DNA of 64,000 bases from Akebia trifoliata (GCA_017979445.1 CM030705.1:9250679-9314678), one strand, 5' to 3'. Shown: positions 23,049 to 36,290, counted from the first letter of the stretch. The notes: generated by a model from the sequence alone, not told the origin. Numbers and translations are program-made.

Positions 23049-23429
23049 TTACTTGGCTCTTTCTAAGGCTCAACTTGATATTTTGGTAATATTTTAATTA
23101 ACCCCATAACACCAAATTAATGAGAACTTCCCTGCAATCCAATATTCGTTGTACTACGAATATCTAATAGATAGCTTTAGCCAATTGATTTTTTCACCAT
23201 TTCTGATTCAATCCCAAGTTGATCACCTAATTCAGCTTGATATGAGTAGTGGGTATTTTGGCAATCGTTACAAGGGGCCGATCACTAAGAATATGAATCG
23301 ATTTGGTCGAGACTTGACTTAGAATTGCCTTTAAATGAATTATTTTAATTTGGTCTAATGAAACATAGTCTGTGCTGCTAACATTCACCAATGGTGGGGC
23401 CAAGGGTGTCTTTGTCTATAAGTCGAGAT

Positions 23430-23970
23430 TATTTTGCTCTTGGTTGAAGCCTCTCCTTGGAGTTTTTGACCTAAACACGGATGGGTCCTATTCGTCATCT
23501 AGAGTAGGGTTTAGTGTTATTAGGGACCATGAGGGAAGGGTCTTGGTTGCTTTGGCTAGATGTGAGCATCATATATCAGTTATCTACCATGAGTTATAAG
23601 GTATCATTCATGGTCTTAGGCTTGTTCATTAAAAAGGAATTTCTAGAATCCAGGTCCAATCGAACTCTAAGCTGTTTGTCAATGTCTTGATAGATAAATA
23701 GAGTGCCCCTTGGTGCATGCTTCACCTAGTTTTGTTGATTGAAAGCTTCTCGATCAATTTCTTTGAAGTCAGATTCAGGCATGTGTTTAGGGAAGCCAAC
23801 AAGGTGACTGACTTCCTTGCCTCATCCCTTTCTAGTGTGGGTTGTTTGGAGATCGATTGTGACTCCTTTCCCTCCCCTTGTTTCTCTTCTTTCCCAAGAT
23901 TTTAGTGGTTTGCTTTTCTTGCAGTTGTAGTTGGTCTAGGTCTGTCTTAACTTTGTTGACCTTTCAAAAA
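23430..23970 (+). pseudogene. 5'-truncated LINE: RNase H domain remnant with poly(A)
   Basis: The plus strand reads LLGVFDLNTDGSYSSSRVGF, VIRDHEGRVLVALAR, YHEL, a stop, GIIHGLRLVH, a stop, then QSNSKLFVNVL, a stop, and VFREANKVTDFLASS. This is the RVT_3-type RNase H at the C terminus of plant LINEs. The first Asp (TDGS) and Glu (YHEL) are present. The third acidic position, usually ESDS, reads QSNS. In-frame stops show it is dead. An A-rich run (about 23957-23968) marks the 3' end, as expected for a 5'-truncated LINE insertion. Confidence 0.75.
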
Positions 23971-24220
23971 AAAATAAAATTTTTAACTTGTCTTAACCTT
24001 TAGATTGCGTGCATGTGCATCAATTTGTTGGTAAGGTTCTTTGAAAAATAGAGGTATAGGAAAGATAGGTGTTGCAGGGAACCAAATAAGAAAAAAAAGT
24101 GGATATCAAAACAAGGGAGTAAGACAAATTAGATTGCTCGATGGGCCCGACTCCCAAACTTGACCCGCCCGACCCCTACTATTCACCTTAATAATCAATA
24201 ATGATAATAATGACAAGAAT

Positions 24221-24920
24221 GATTTAGACGTATCCTTATACATTTTGGTAAATATTTGAGATACTTCTTGTTTTCAAACTAATGACATTGCCTAACTTGA
24301 CTTATAAAATAACCTAAATGCCCTCATCTTCAACCTCTAACAAAAAAAAATCCTTTATTTTTCTCATCAAAATCATTTATTTTCAAAATCTTTGGAAATT
24401 TTTTTTTTTTTTTTGCTTCATCTTCAATCTGAAGACTTTGTTTACTCCTTCCTACCTTCAAACTTGGCAAAAATTGAATTTTTCATAAAGTAGAAAATGA
24501 TGGCATTTAGAATAGAGAAATTAAGAATTTTTAAAAAGAGATTAAAGCGAGGCTGAAAATGATGGATTAAAGATAAAATTAAATTTATGAAAAGAAATTT
24601 ACCATTAAAACTGAAGAGTGACAAGACAACTTTTTCTTTTAGAGTCGTGATAACCTGGCTCTCCTCCTTTAACATACTCTCCTAACGTGATGTGTGCATA
24701 AAATCATAAGTTTTTTCCCTTGGGATACACAATTACACATCCCCATAAATATGTGCAGATGTGTATCCCAAGAAAAAAATCCAATTATTCAACACATGCC
24801 ACATCATGAGAGTATGTTTGCGGGGCTCAGAAAATCATCATTTTTTTTTAATAGAAAAATTAAGGAATTTTCAAATAAAAGTTGAAAATGAGGGTATTTG
24901 GACCATTTTGCATTACTATA
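24221..24920. repeat. Decayed Mutator-type MITE carrying a nested MITE
   Basis: Starts GATTTAGACGTATCC with CTAAATGCCCTCATCTTCAA further in, like the left arm at 17344. A GAAAATGAGGGTATTTGGAC block near 24885-24905 corresponds to the right arm. The terminal part of the right arm is missing. The 24640-24842 palindrome interrupts it. Confidence 0.5.
24640..24842. repeat. Palindromic MITE (CTTGGGATACACA family)
   Basis: Arms contain CATACTCTC...GTGATGTG...CCCTTGGGATACACA and the inverse TGTGTATCCCAAG...CACATCATGAGAGTATG around a short loop near 24745. Relatives are at 38796-39058 and 42683-42853. Confidence 0.6.
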
Positions 24921-25326
24921 GAAGAAAAAAAGCTGATGTGAAGCGGCGGCACATTAGACCGAAAACACAAGCGTATCGCAAATATTCACCGAGAAGGGAT
25001 CAACCTAACGAACAATTGCAATGTATCACTTTATCCGTCTTAGTTATTATTATTAGTGGAAATTGACTTCTTCATTAATGTTATACCATCCCTTCTAGAA
25101 CTTATATCAAGAGAACTTTCTCCGTAGGTTTGCAACCGTTCGATTGACCTAGTCATTTTGACCGAACGAATCCCAAGACCGAAGATGAACCTACGAATCA
25201 AAGACTTTGATGCGAACTGGTTCCAACGTCGCTAGTAAAGCCTAGCAGACATACAAGCGGCAGCCCCAACTCCTTACTTAACCCCACAATGCGAAACGCT
25301 TACCAGAACATAACTGCCCATACTAC

Positions 25327-25440
25327 CTATAAGGCCACAAATCGTCTCTCTCTCTCTCTCTCTTCTTCATTAACGATTTTTAAATTCCACGAAAACACAG
25401 AGGTTTGAATCGTCTACTCGATTGATATTTCTCTAACAAA
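25327..25440 (+). promoter_or_regulatory. Candidate core promoter and CT-rich leader of the esterase gene
   Basis: A TATA-like CCTATAAGG at about 25327 is followed about 20 bases later by a (CT)n tract (about 25347-25366), then an AT-rich leader to the ATG at 25444. CT microsatellites just downstream of plant start sites are common. The start site itself is inferred. Confidence 0.3.
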
Positions 25441-25443
25441 AAC

Positions 25444-28400
25444 ATGGATTCTCAATCTCAAAGAAGTTCTGAAACAATAGTTCAAGAATCGGAACCGACA
25501 TTATCTCAGACTGATTTAAATAAGAAGCAAAACAAAGAGATCAAGAAGAAGAAAAAGAGGAGATTTGTACCGAGATTCGGTTTTTTAAGGCTAGTTCATG
25601 ATCATTCTAAACCTGATAAATTGGACGGCAGTACTACACTGGAGATTGATCATGGTAGTATTGGAGATCGTCGAGTTCCAACTCATCTCGTTGTCACGGT
25701 CAATGGAATCGTTGGCAGGTTGGTTCACTTGTTCTGATAATTTGGTAATTAGGTTCGAATTACTTTTTCTTCTTAAGGTTTGATGAATCCATGAAATACG
25801 AGTTACGGGTATGTTTGGTAACACTTCTGAAGTCTGAAGTCTGTTTTCTAAAATCTGAAATCTTATTCTGGAAAGATTGTTTGTTTATCATTTTTAAAAG
25901 CTTCTGATTATAGAAAGAATTTTAAAACATAGTGGCCATTTTGACAATATTACCTTTAGTAATTTTAATAAATTGTTAACCAAAAAACATAACATGTTAT
26001 GCATAATGATTTTGAGTTCTAACAAATCAAACACCTCAAAAGTATTATTTTCAACTTTAATTCATATTGAGAAATTATATTCCAACATTCATACTCGAGA
26101 AATTATATTCCAACAAGATAGTACTCAAACAATAAACAATCATTCATTTTTTTAGTTGAAAAATATAGGGTATTAGGGTTCGTATAAAAATATAGGGTTT
26201 TCAAACACGAAATGAGAGAAAGGGGAGAGACCTCGACAACATAGTTAGAGGAAGGAGAGGTAGAAAAGTTAAAAATAAGGGTTTTATGGTTCGTATAAAG
26301 AAATGATAAGTGATGGAAATCTGAGGAGGTATTTTAGGAATAAAAAAAATCAGATTTCAGAAGTTTCATCCAGCATCCCTCCATCACTGGTTCAAAACTT
26401 CTGAATTTTGGTTTTGAAGTCTGAAATCTGAACCAAAACTGTTTTGGTAAATGTTTTTGACAATCTGCATTTGAGAATATTTAATTTTAGAGTTACCACT
26501 ATGAAACTGCAAATTTTGAATGATTTGAGTGTTTCATAAGTCATATTAGTGTCATTAGTGATGTCCTGTGTGAGGTTAATTGATCCCTCCTTTTAGAAAC
26601 TCAGAGTTAGGTTTAATGTATTTTAGGTGTTCTTGATTCTAGTGAAATTTGGAAGCATCCAAAACATCCTTTCTGTCTTGTAAACTTCTCTCCATAAAGC
26701 ATTATTGACCCATAGTTTGATCTGATATGCATTTGTTGAGTAACATTTTGAAAATGCCTCTCCAAGTTCTTTGTTCAATCTTGTTGAGTAACATCTTTGA
26801 TAGCATATTTTTTGTTGTGATCAGTTGTTTTCTTACTTTTGCACCAACTGAAATTTTCAAATTAAAGAGTGTTGACTAATGGGATTAGAATTCTCAAAAT
26901 GAAGTCTACGTAGCAAAATATAAAAATTGTGTTAACAATTATGGTTTGGATCTCATGGAACTAGAGGTGGCCGGCTAAAGTGAATAAGAGCTTCTTGAAC
27001 TTTATGTTTTTATTATTATTGGGTAAGCTGGACTTGAACCCACGACCTCAAAGTTGTTTTGCAATGTGTCAAACCAATTGAGCTATGGGTCTAAGCCCCT
27101 TCTTGAACTTTAAGTTACAACCATCTAATACATGTACAAATCTAAATAAATGGAAAATAACAAGATAACCAAATGATCGGCTGTGAGAGATGGAGAAGAA
27201 TGTTGAGCAATTTTTTTTCACAACTGCACTATTTTTATTTTTTTTTTAACTAAAACGTATGATCAATTCAGATGTTTGGCGTTTGAACACAATTACCTGA
27301 GTGTTTTGCATCTTTTTTTCTCCACCTTGTTGCACTGAGTGTTGAAATAACACTTGGGGAATTCCAATATCGTTGCTTGAAAAATGTCTCTTGTATATCA
27401 ACTTGAAAATCGTCTCTTGTAGATCAAGAGCTAAATGTTTTGCTAGTTTATCCTACAACTTAGTATCAGAAAAGTACTTAGGAAGGGTAAGGTTAATGTA
27501 TGAGTTAAGGAATTTCTGTTATTCTTTGTGCTCCAAGACTGTACAATGGAATTTTTATCTGTACATTATTATTTTAATAACATTTACTTTTTTTTTTCTT
27601 CTATGGTATACACCCATATAGTGCTGACAACTGGAGATATGGTGCAAAGCAATTTTTGAAAAGATATCCTCAAGATGTTATAGTGCATTGTGAGTTTTCT
27701 CCATCTTCAGTTTTCTTTTTTTTTTAACACCATTCTTCTTTGACTTTAGATTTTTCATGCTCTCTTTACGATGACTGAGGTGAGTGTTCTTGAATTGGTT
27801 ACTATCATTATCTAATATTCTCTTTGCTTCAAGTCTTCTGGATGTATACAAGCTTTTTTTCCTTTGTACCTTTCATGAAAAACTTGATGGTTTATGATAG
27901 AGGGTTGAACTTTCTCTAGGGAAACCGATGCCTTAGGAATTATGTTGCATGGTACCCAACTGAACTACATGAACATGTTGGGATTCCAACACTCCAAAAG
28001 ATTCTGGTGTCACAGTTCTACATAATTTTCTTTCTTTCTTTCTTTTTTTCACCTAACTTGCACGAAATAGATTGACATCTATCATGTATGATATTGTAAA
28101 AGTTACACTTTGGTCAACAGAGTTCCTCCAAGACAAATATATTATTATTGCATTATTTTATGGCTTTGTCTATTAGTATTTAATACAAGTCATGAAAAAC
28201 ATTACTTCTTTTATGACATGAAATTATGCTGCATCTGCCAGAAAATCTATATTTTAGTACACTGATTAATCTTCACCCTCTGTTTTATAGGGTTCCTAGA
28301 ATTCAAAACTTGTACAATAGTGGGCTTCTAACTTTTACCACCATATCAGTGTAGCATAGATTTGGAAGAGAAAAGAATGAGAAATGAAGAATTCATCATG

Positions 28401-29466
28401 TGAGCAGAAAATACAGAAATCACAGAAAATATGAACATATGGGAGAGGGAGGGAAGCTCAAGAGAAAAAATTCATCTAGTTTCTCGACATAGGATGACGG
28501 AGGAGCCATAACATAGTTTGCTTCTCTGAGACAGAGAAATGGAATGAGCTTCATGTCATATCTATAAGCAGTTTCCAAGCATCCAAAGGCTGATATTACA
28601 TCAGGTTTAGTAGATACCTGATATTACTTTTCCTGGTCCCCTAAAGAGCAATCTTCTATGGACCATTGCTATCACCTGGTGCCACTAAATTTTTTCCAAC
28701 ACCTGTTAGCAGCTTTTAAGCATCCAAAGGCTGTGATGCAACTCAATATTGGCCAGGGAAAAAAACATATTTGAGTTGTGATGAAAAGGAGCACTAAGAT
28801 TACTAGTTATCACTTCATTACTACCGTAGTATGTAACACCTTTAAATTTCCTATTATTTCTTTTATTCCATGGTTATTATTCAGGTGGTACTCAATCACA
28901 CACATCTATAAGGGGTGCTTAATGTTCGTCTACAAGGAACTTTGAATATTTGATGCACCCTAGGCAACACTGAGTTCGGTATATTTTTTAAGCACCATGA
29001 CCTACTGTATTAACATCAACCCAAAAAGATGAAGCGAAGGTCATCTTTATATCATTGATTAAATCACTGGATTGGGGGTCGCAAACTGCTGTATCGTGAT
29101 GCTGAAAACAACCTTCAGCCCAGGCACTAGAATTAGAGCAACTGAGTAAGTTTCTAGAAATTTTCTGTCTCACACATCCTGTGAACTGATTTTATTGAGA
29201 AATTTTCTTCAGGAATTAGGTTTCATAGTGGAGACACCTGCAAGTCTTCTTTGTGAAAACTAGGCAGCTATTGATCTAGCTTCTAATCCAGTGTTTCATG
29301 AGAGAACAAAGCACATTGAGGTGGATTGTCATTTTGTTTGTGAGAAACTCCCTACTGATGAAATAGCTACATCATATATCAAGTTTGAAGATTAGTTAGC
29401 TGATTTGTTCACTAAGTCTTTGAGGAGTGATAGAGTGAGTTATATTTGTAAAAAACTGGGATTATA

Positions 29467-29510
<44 letters not shown>

Positions 29511-32500
29511 TCCAGCTTGAGGGGGATTGTTAAGACAATATATAGTGTCGGGGTAAATAGGTAATTTCCTCTCTTTATTATTTTAATAATATAAAAGGGG
29601 ATGGATCCCTAGGGTTGGAGTAAAGTTCAACTCCTCCCCTTTTCTCCTCATCTTCTCTCTTCTTCAAACCCTAAATTGGCACATGTAACAAATATTATAA
29701 TTTGTGAGCTTAATAAGAATAATAACCATTCCATAGAAAATTTACATAATAGTCTACTTCAGTCTCTCATGAACTACAGTGCTTAGTTTCCTAACTTGGT
29801 TAGGCTATAACTATATTTAAATTATCAGCTATATGTCTCCATGATAATTTAGCTGCAAAGTATACTAGCGTCTAAACTAGACTTGGAGGGAATTGGAAGA
29901 AGGCCTCTCCTAAGCTTTCGAGTTCTTTGCGCTCATCATTAGGAATCCACAGCAATCTGGTGACGGATCGCTAATTCAGGCGGATGTAAAAATGGGGTGC
30001 CTATAGTATGCTACCGAAGAAAAGTCAAGTTGTGTTCCAAACATAAGAGACAAAATGGAGAAGTTAATTATGTCATTCATGAGCTTGTAGAACAGACTTG
30101 GTTTGCACTATTTATCACTATCGTAACTTCTAACAATTTTGTTATAAACCAAACATATAAAAATGTTATATTTGTTAGAAACTTCATAATATAAGTTTCT
30201 TTGTGATTGGCATTACATAAAACTAAAATGGTACTCAAACTAATAAAAACTACATAATGGTACATGGTATAAAATATAGGATGGGATATGGACCCCCTTT
30301 TGGGGCGGATTACTTATTAATTATTGATTAGATTTGCATCTTGAGTCCCGTTTTCTTTATCCCTTTCCTAAACCTAAAAGAAATCCCTCCTTTTTTGATT
30401 GGATTCAGTTGATTCCCTTCGATTGTATAGTATCTCAAATCTCAAAACACACAACGCCTAAAAACTTCCCTTCTGTTTTTATTTTTGAAAGAAAAAAATG
30501 TAATCCTAGATCCTGGGAAATGAAGATCATACTCTAGTTCCCAAATTGGTGTTCATATCTATATCCATATCTGGGCATCCTAGTGAACATAGGATATCTG
30601 TTTTCTTGTTGTAATGCATGTACCTGAAGTTACCTCTTATTTTGCTTGTCAGTTCCCTTTCACCTTTTCTATGGCTTGTATTTTTGCCCTCTACTAATGG
30701 TCGTAAGGTTTGATATCTGTTGCAACAGTTCTATCGAAGGTACTTATTTTTTTGTCCTGATCATGGTGATTTAAGTCAGCAAGAGAAGGATTATATAATT
30801 TCTGTCTGATATTATCTTCATATATGCTTTGATTTCACAATCAAGTTTGGGTTTAGTTGTTAATGTGAACAGAATTTTGTTACAAAAAATTATGCAGGCA
30901 GCGAGTGTAATTCTGCAACTTTAACTTTTGATGGCGTTGACATAATGGGTGACAGATTAGCAGAAGAGGTGCATGGCGTTTCCCTTGTTTAATGTCAACA
31001 TTGCTTTGCCTTTTCTGAGACTCAAGCTTTTCTTTACTATTTAAAAATCAGAATGAAGCCAAGCAGTGGATTCATTTATTTCAGTTCAACTTCAGATTAT
31101 TAATTGCAATTATTTATTTTTGTTTGAAAGAATTCCCCTAAGGTCAGAAACTTAGTACTCTGAGATTATTGTGTTTTTCAGGTAATATCAATTATAAAAT
31201 GGAAGCCAGAGCTTCAAAAGATTTCCTTTGTGGCACACTCATTAGGTGGGCTGATAGCAAGATATGCTATTGGTAGGCTTTACGGACTAAACCCCATAAG
31301 GGAACCTTCTGAAGGAAATGGAGACTGTAGGGATGATGGTTCTGGAAATCCATGCATGGAAGAAAAATTAGAAGGAAAAATTGCTGGATTGGAGCCCATG
31401 AATTTCATAACTTTTGCGACACCGCACCTTGGAACAAGAGGGCATAAGCAGGTGATTACATGGTGACTGCCTTCTAACATTTCATTAAGTCACTTATCTA
31501 GAAATCATCTCATCTTAGTCTATTTGATGTTGAATGCAAAAAATGACATATATTTAAGTTAGTGTTTGTATCCCAAACCATTTTTGGACATTATATTCTT
31601 TTCGGTTGTCTACAAAATTTCATATCTTTAATCTTTTATAGATTGCTAGGATTCACGATTAATCTTTAGTTATCAACAAAATCAGAGATGAGTACATTTG
31701 AGGAGATTTAAGAATGGCCCACCGGGAGAAGAAATAAAGGGGAGCGAATGTGAGATGGATCGGCATGTACAATGAAGAACATTGACGGTGCCAATTAGAA
31801 GGAGTGCTTTGGTGCAAGTTGAAGCATCTTTAAAAGTGATAGGATGTTCAAAATGATGTGGACGAAGGTTGTATGAAAAGAGCTGAAGACACACGCCTTT
31901 ATTGAAGATAAATATAATTCATGTTGCTGATTCCAATATTTGGGTTAGGGCATAGATGAATGATGATGATGAAACTTTTGTGCTGTAGTAGAAAATTTTT
32001 TGCACTGCAGTTTCATCTCTTATTCTCATTAGAGCAAAGTTAATATTTGTGCAGGTCCCAGCTTTTTGTGGCCTTCGCATTCTGGAAAAATCAGCACATC
32101 ATACATCATGGATGCTTGGGAGAACTGGAAAACATCTTTTCCTCACTGACAATGATAATGGGAAGCCTCCTCTTCTTCTTCAAATGGTCAATGACTGCAG
32201 AGATATTCAATTCATGTCTGGCCTTCTAAATTATAGTGTTTTTTCCGCAAATCTTCTTCATGAGCATGTATTTATATTTCAAACAGACCATCTCATCATG
32301 AACTCTCATTTTTCTATTCAGGTCTGCTTTGCAATCATTTAGGCGCCGTGTTACCTACTCAAATGCATGCTTTGACGGTATCCTCTTCTACGATTTTGTA
32401 GTCTAGATATTAAGTGAAAATGCTTAAAATCCGATGTCCGAATAGTCACTCCTTGTCTCTCACTGTCTGACACTTCATGGCTCATAATGAATCGGTGATG

Positions 32501-34733
32501 GATGATCATATAGATATACTACCACATGTTTTACAGTTAATTTTATAGCCTCTGACCTTGGTAAAGGACTTAACTCGTTTAAAAGCTATGGTGGGGTGGA
32601 GTACTTCGTCGATACGTTGTCAGAACGAGCTTCCAAAGGTAAAGTTTTCCGCAACTAGAGAAGTTTTACAGTTTGTCTTCTGTTCTTCTAATCATATTAT
32701 CCTTTCCAGCGTCAACACCTTTCAAACAATGACAGATACCCACATATTGTAAATGTGGAGGCACCAAAAGTTGGCAGTTCTCAGCAGGAAGTCCTTGTGG
32801 ATCCCAAAGTCAAGCGGCACAAGACAAGTGACATGGAAGGTTTGCCCCCTCAGCTCCATTTTAAACTTCAAAATTGTTTTTAAAGCAACTAGTTGAGAAC
32901 AGAAGATCCTCAAATCTCCTCTTGATTTAACTAGAAACCATAAATTGCTTCCTAGGAAGTTCTGAAGGGCATAGTTATATAAGTTAAAATCTCTCATAAG
33001 TCGTAATAAAACCTGGGTGCTAGTGGAGTTATCAGACATAAATACTTCTCACATGTTTATAAATTAGTTGTGATATAAAATATAATTTCACAAATTTTCC
33101 CTTTTCCATGTTGAATATTCAGTTGTAATTTTTTTTCTCATTCAGCTACTCGATTTGTGAAATTGTGAAATTCTCACATAGTTGAAGGAAGAGGAATAAG
33201 GGTGGGGGTGGGGGAGGGGAGTGGGGAAGCAGATGATTCTCAAAAATCCATGAAACATGAGCAGATAAGAAACATCCATATAGTGTTCAACAAGTAAAAA
33301 ATGAGTTATCTTTTGCATTTGCAAAGAAAAGTTATTTATGAGAAATACTGATTGGTTCTTCTATCTTTCTGGACAGAGTCTCATTTTCATTCTTATTTGT
33401 TTTCTACATGTGCAGAGGAAATGATCAGAGGTCTGACTAAAGTGAGTTGGGAAAGGGTCGACGTTAGTTTCCGCAGAAGTAAACAGAGGTTTTTCGCTCA
33501 CAGCACAATTCAGGCAAGTTTCTTCTTTTCTCAATCCTATTATGCAAGAATAGTTTTGTTTATCTTGAACACATTCCTAGGCATTGATTGGGTTTCTTTA
33601 CTATGGGGTCTGATTCTATATCAAGATGCCACATATCTGGCTCAGATTATGTGTAATTTATTGCACACACATCTAACATTTTGAGAAATGAACAATGCAT
33701 AATCCCTTGAGCAACCTATCAAGCACACCCTCCATTGGGGCACCATTATGATGGGCATTGTTGCTTGGCAACTGGGTTGGGCCTAGCAATCCATAATCCC
33801 TATGAGGATCCCATCTGACAGCTCAACTGGCATCCCATGGCACATGATACCTAGCAGTTTGTACAGTCACCTGGCAACATGGCACACAAGTTAAGGGCAC
33901 CATCCACATGGTTATGAAGGTTTTACACTTTTACGTAGATTCATTCACTAGGTTTTATCAGGGGAATTTGACTTTCAGAAAACAACATAAATTTTGATCA
34001 CAATCTTGGCAGTTTCTTGTTGATTCATTAATGGGCTTGTGATTGGCTCTCCTAATAATCAGGCTTAGGTGTACTAGGAGTCAAGATCTCTCCAACTGCT
34101 TCACATAAAGGAGCCCTTGGAAAGTTATCATTGAAACAAACTCATAACTCATGTTTTTGGCTATAAAAAATAGGTCTTTCCACCTGTGTGGGAAATTCAC
34201 TAGCTGGTTTAGAATTGTAAGGAAGCTGGGAACTATGAGTTTGAGTTGCTCCTTAAGAATAGGTGGAGTCTAATTTTGGATTTGACTTGCTGGCTAAGAG
34301 GGTGGCAAGAGAAGACTTCTTTGTGACATTTCAAACCTCCTTGTGAACTATGTAGTATTATCTATGATGACAAATTGGGTCATGCCTATGTCTGATGCAT
34401 TCAGTGCTCTTTTTAGCTTAAATATTGGTTAATTTATACCCAAAAAAAAACGAAGTATTTTTACTTTTTACTTGATTGGGTTACTAAAATAGAAGATATT
34501 AATGATTGAGAATTGACATTGTATAAGAACTAGTTCATTTTTTTTGGCCTCAATATACATTTAATTTAATGTTTATTTTTCATAGTTTTTTTCAATTATG
34601 TTAAATTATCCAAAAACAAAATGTAGGTGACCCTTTGTTCTTGCCATGTCATTGTATTCAGGTGAAGACTTACTGCATCAATTCTGATGGTGCTGATGTA
34701 ATTCTACATGTGATCGACAATTTCACCCTTTAA
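25444..34733 (+). CDS. ROG1-like DUF676 serine esterase/lipase
   Basis: Alpha/beta-hydrolase of the putative serine esterase (DUF676) family, predicted to cleave lipid esters; the substrate is unknown. Ten exons join in frame: 25444-25718, 27622-27689, 30898-30968, 31182-31451, 32055-32215, 32322-32377, 32586-32638, 32710-32839, 33416-33513, 34662-34733 (1254 nt, 417 aa). The N terminus (residues 1-70) is charged and lysine-rich without a signal peptide. VNGIVGSADNWRY (about 84-98) is the family start of the fold. AHSLGG puts the nucleophile at Ser158. FATPHLG follows in the same exon. AHSTIQVK near the C terminus gives the likely catalytic His390. All introns are GT-AG except intron 9, which begins GC (GCAAGT at 33514). 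Exon 7 uses an unusual AAAAG acceptor (32581-32585), chosen because the alternative at 32548 breaks the conserved [10 protein letters not shown] motif. Introns carry SINE, Copia and LINE debris. Confidence 0.9.
27007..27099 (-). mobile_element. tRNA-derived SINE head, minus strand, in esterase intron 1
   Basis: On the minus strand it reads CCCATAGCTCAATTGGTTTG (A box TAGCTCAATTGG) and, 40 bases on, GTGGGTTCAAGTCCAGC (B box GGTTCAAGTCC), ending TTACCCAATAATAATAAAAA. These are the two internal RNA polymerase III promoter boxes of a tRNA-related SINE. Three other copies lie at 50404, 50530 and 60791. It does not fold as a complete tRNA. Confidence 0.7.
29206..29690 (+). mobile_element. Ty1/Copia fragment: end of RNase H, PPT and one 163 bp LTR
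   Basis: The plus strand reads LQELGF, then [40 protein letters not shown] and [14 protein letters not shown]...KKLGLYD with two stops, the very C terminus of Copia pol. After an (AT)n run comes CTTGAGGGGGATTG, a polypurine-tract-like end, and an LTR from TGTTAAGACA (29528) to CATGTAACA (29690) with a TATAAAAGGGG promoter motif. Everything 5' of RNase H and the other LTR are missing. It is inserted in intron 2 of the esterase gene in the same orientation. Confidence 0.75.
29469..29508. repeat. (AT)n microsatellite, about 40 bp
   Basis: An uninterrupted AT dinucleotide run lies between the Copia RNase H remnant and its polypurine tract. Confidence 0.9.
31690..31970 (+). pseudogene. RTE-type LINE C-terminal remnant in esterase intron 4
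   Basis: The plus strand reads, with frame slips, [22 protein letters not shown], a stop, CGRRLYEKS and [13 protein letters not shown]. This follows the C terminus of plant RTE-type LINE polyproteins (RW.GHV.RR, P.RR, K.W...V..D, HVADP.WLG). It ends with an ATGATGATG run as in that family. It is dead. Confidence 0.6.
33950..34452 (+). repeat. Possible LINE 3' end in esterase intron 9
   Basis: [19 protein letters not shown] can be read ending at a stop near 34333. It resembles the last residues of plant LINE RNase H domains, and an A9 run stands at about 34441. The evidence is thin. Confidence 0.3.
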
Positions 34734-36094
34734 TGCAAGCTAATTTATCCTATTTACCTACAGCAAATTTGTTTTCCGAAAATGGAGGTATGTATGCACT
34801 GCTTATCATTATTTTTAAATGTAAGCATAAGAAAGTATGCAGAGATGTAATTGTCTCCCCTTGTAGCATATCAAATATACCAATATATATATAAAAGATA
34901 GAGGTTTACAATAATTTTGACTTGAGTTAATGCAGGGAAAAGTGTGTCATGTAAGAGACGACCACAATTAATTTCAAACTCTATTTTACAATATGGGAAA
35001 TATTCCAATGATATTCAATGTGTAATGGTATGGATTAAGACATAAATTTTCTTTTTAGAGTAGCCTTGATGTTTCCAATCATTGTTGATTATCAGGGATT
35101 ATCTGTATAAGAGGAATTGAATGCTTGTGAGTTGTGAGACCCTAATTGTTATCAAAACAAGATTGATTTTATCTGTTTGGGCACTCAGACAGTGATGCTA
35201 TGCTAGGGAGTATTAAGTGGCATTAAATGTCTCTATTAGTCTATTTTGTGGTTCTGTTGTCTCCTGTGCATGTAATTTCAGTAGTAGAGACTGAAGGAGC
35301 ATGGGAGGGAGAGTTCAACCCACCTATGCTTTTGTGAGACTTCCCAACCCTTAAAAGAGTGAAAACGTGAGAGGGAAGTGGTTCAGCTTCCTTACCCGTA
35401 CTCCATTTTCAGAATGTTGAATATGAGAGAGAGAGAGAGACCCACGCTACGTATAGGAAGAAAAAAAAAAAAAAAAGGACAAAATTTAGCAAAATTCTGA
35501 CAAGCCCAATTAGTGACATTTTTCTCTTTAAGAAATTCACATAACACATATAAACAAGGAAATACTGAAGTCTGTGATAATAACAGAGGAATTAAATGCC
35601 CTCACCTGATCAGCAATTCAATTCACTCTTATCTTTTTTAACAAAAGTAGAAAAAATGACTCTTTGATCTGGTACACTTGGTGCATGTATTATTATGTTA
35701 TTTGACAAGTATATTAATCAGATTCTGTCAAGAAACTAACGGATTGATTGCACTATCAAAATTCTGAAATGGCTCAGCAGGAGAAATAACTGCCAGTAAA
35801 GCATCTCGTTTGGGCATGTTATCTGTGCAGTTTACCGTGCTTGCTAGAGTTGGGTTTGCATGCCCAGTGGTGCTCTTTCGGAGTGTTTTGTCCAATGTTT
35901 TAAAAACCAGGCCGGTCATTGACCTGTGGCCGTTTTGGACCGTTCCAATCCAAAACTGGAAATTTCATTATTAATATGAAAAATCCTGGAAAAAAAAAAA
36001 AAAGGAGTAAAATAAGCATAAACATTTCTCTTTTAGTAGTAGAAGCTAGTAATGATAACTAACTATTATTTAACATAATACGAAATATTTAATA

Positions 36095-36281
36095 TGGGTC
36101 AGGATCTGTAGATGCATAAAGTTACAATATTAAAAAGGCTTGGAATGGGCTGATTTTTTGTGAGAATGATCTTTATGGTGAGGGGATCATCTTTGCAAAA
36201 AAAAAAAAAAAAAATCAGCCCATTCTGAATCTTTTTGCCCATATAAGACAAAACATGTTGTAGATATATGGATCCTAATCC
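36095..36281. repeat. Palindrome family copy 1
   Basis: Outer ends GGGTCAGGATC and GGATCCTAATCC are imperfect inverses. The inner arms GGAATGGGCTGATTTTTTGTG and the inverse AAAATCAGCCCATTC enclose a short loop. The right arm contains an A20 run. Confidence 0.65.
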
Positions 36282-36290
36282 TATTATATA

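Larger units (their letters stand above)
16927..25443. other. 8.5 kb intergenic region between E2 and the esterase gene
   Basis: No gene. The E2 promoter must lie just right of 16926 but shows no clear TATA box. The rest is a graveyard of MITEs (17344-17945, 18227-18455, 19035-19274, 21957-23048, 24221-24920) and a truncated LINE (23430-23970). Roughly 19.3-21.9 kb is AT-rich single-copy-looking sequence in which I see nothing specific apart from homopolymer runs. Confidence 0.6.

Noticed and set aside
32549..32638. Alternative acceptor (TTTTATAG at 32541-32548) for esterase exon 7
   Set aside because: It has a better polypyrimidine context but shifts the frame and destroys the conserved MVGW.TSSIR..NELPK motif.
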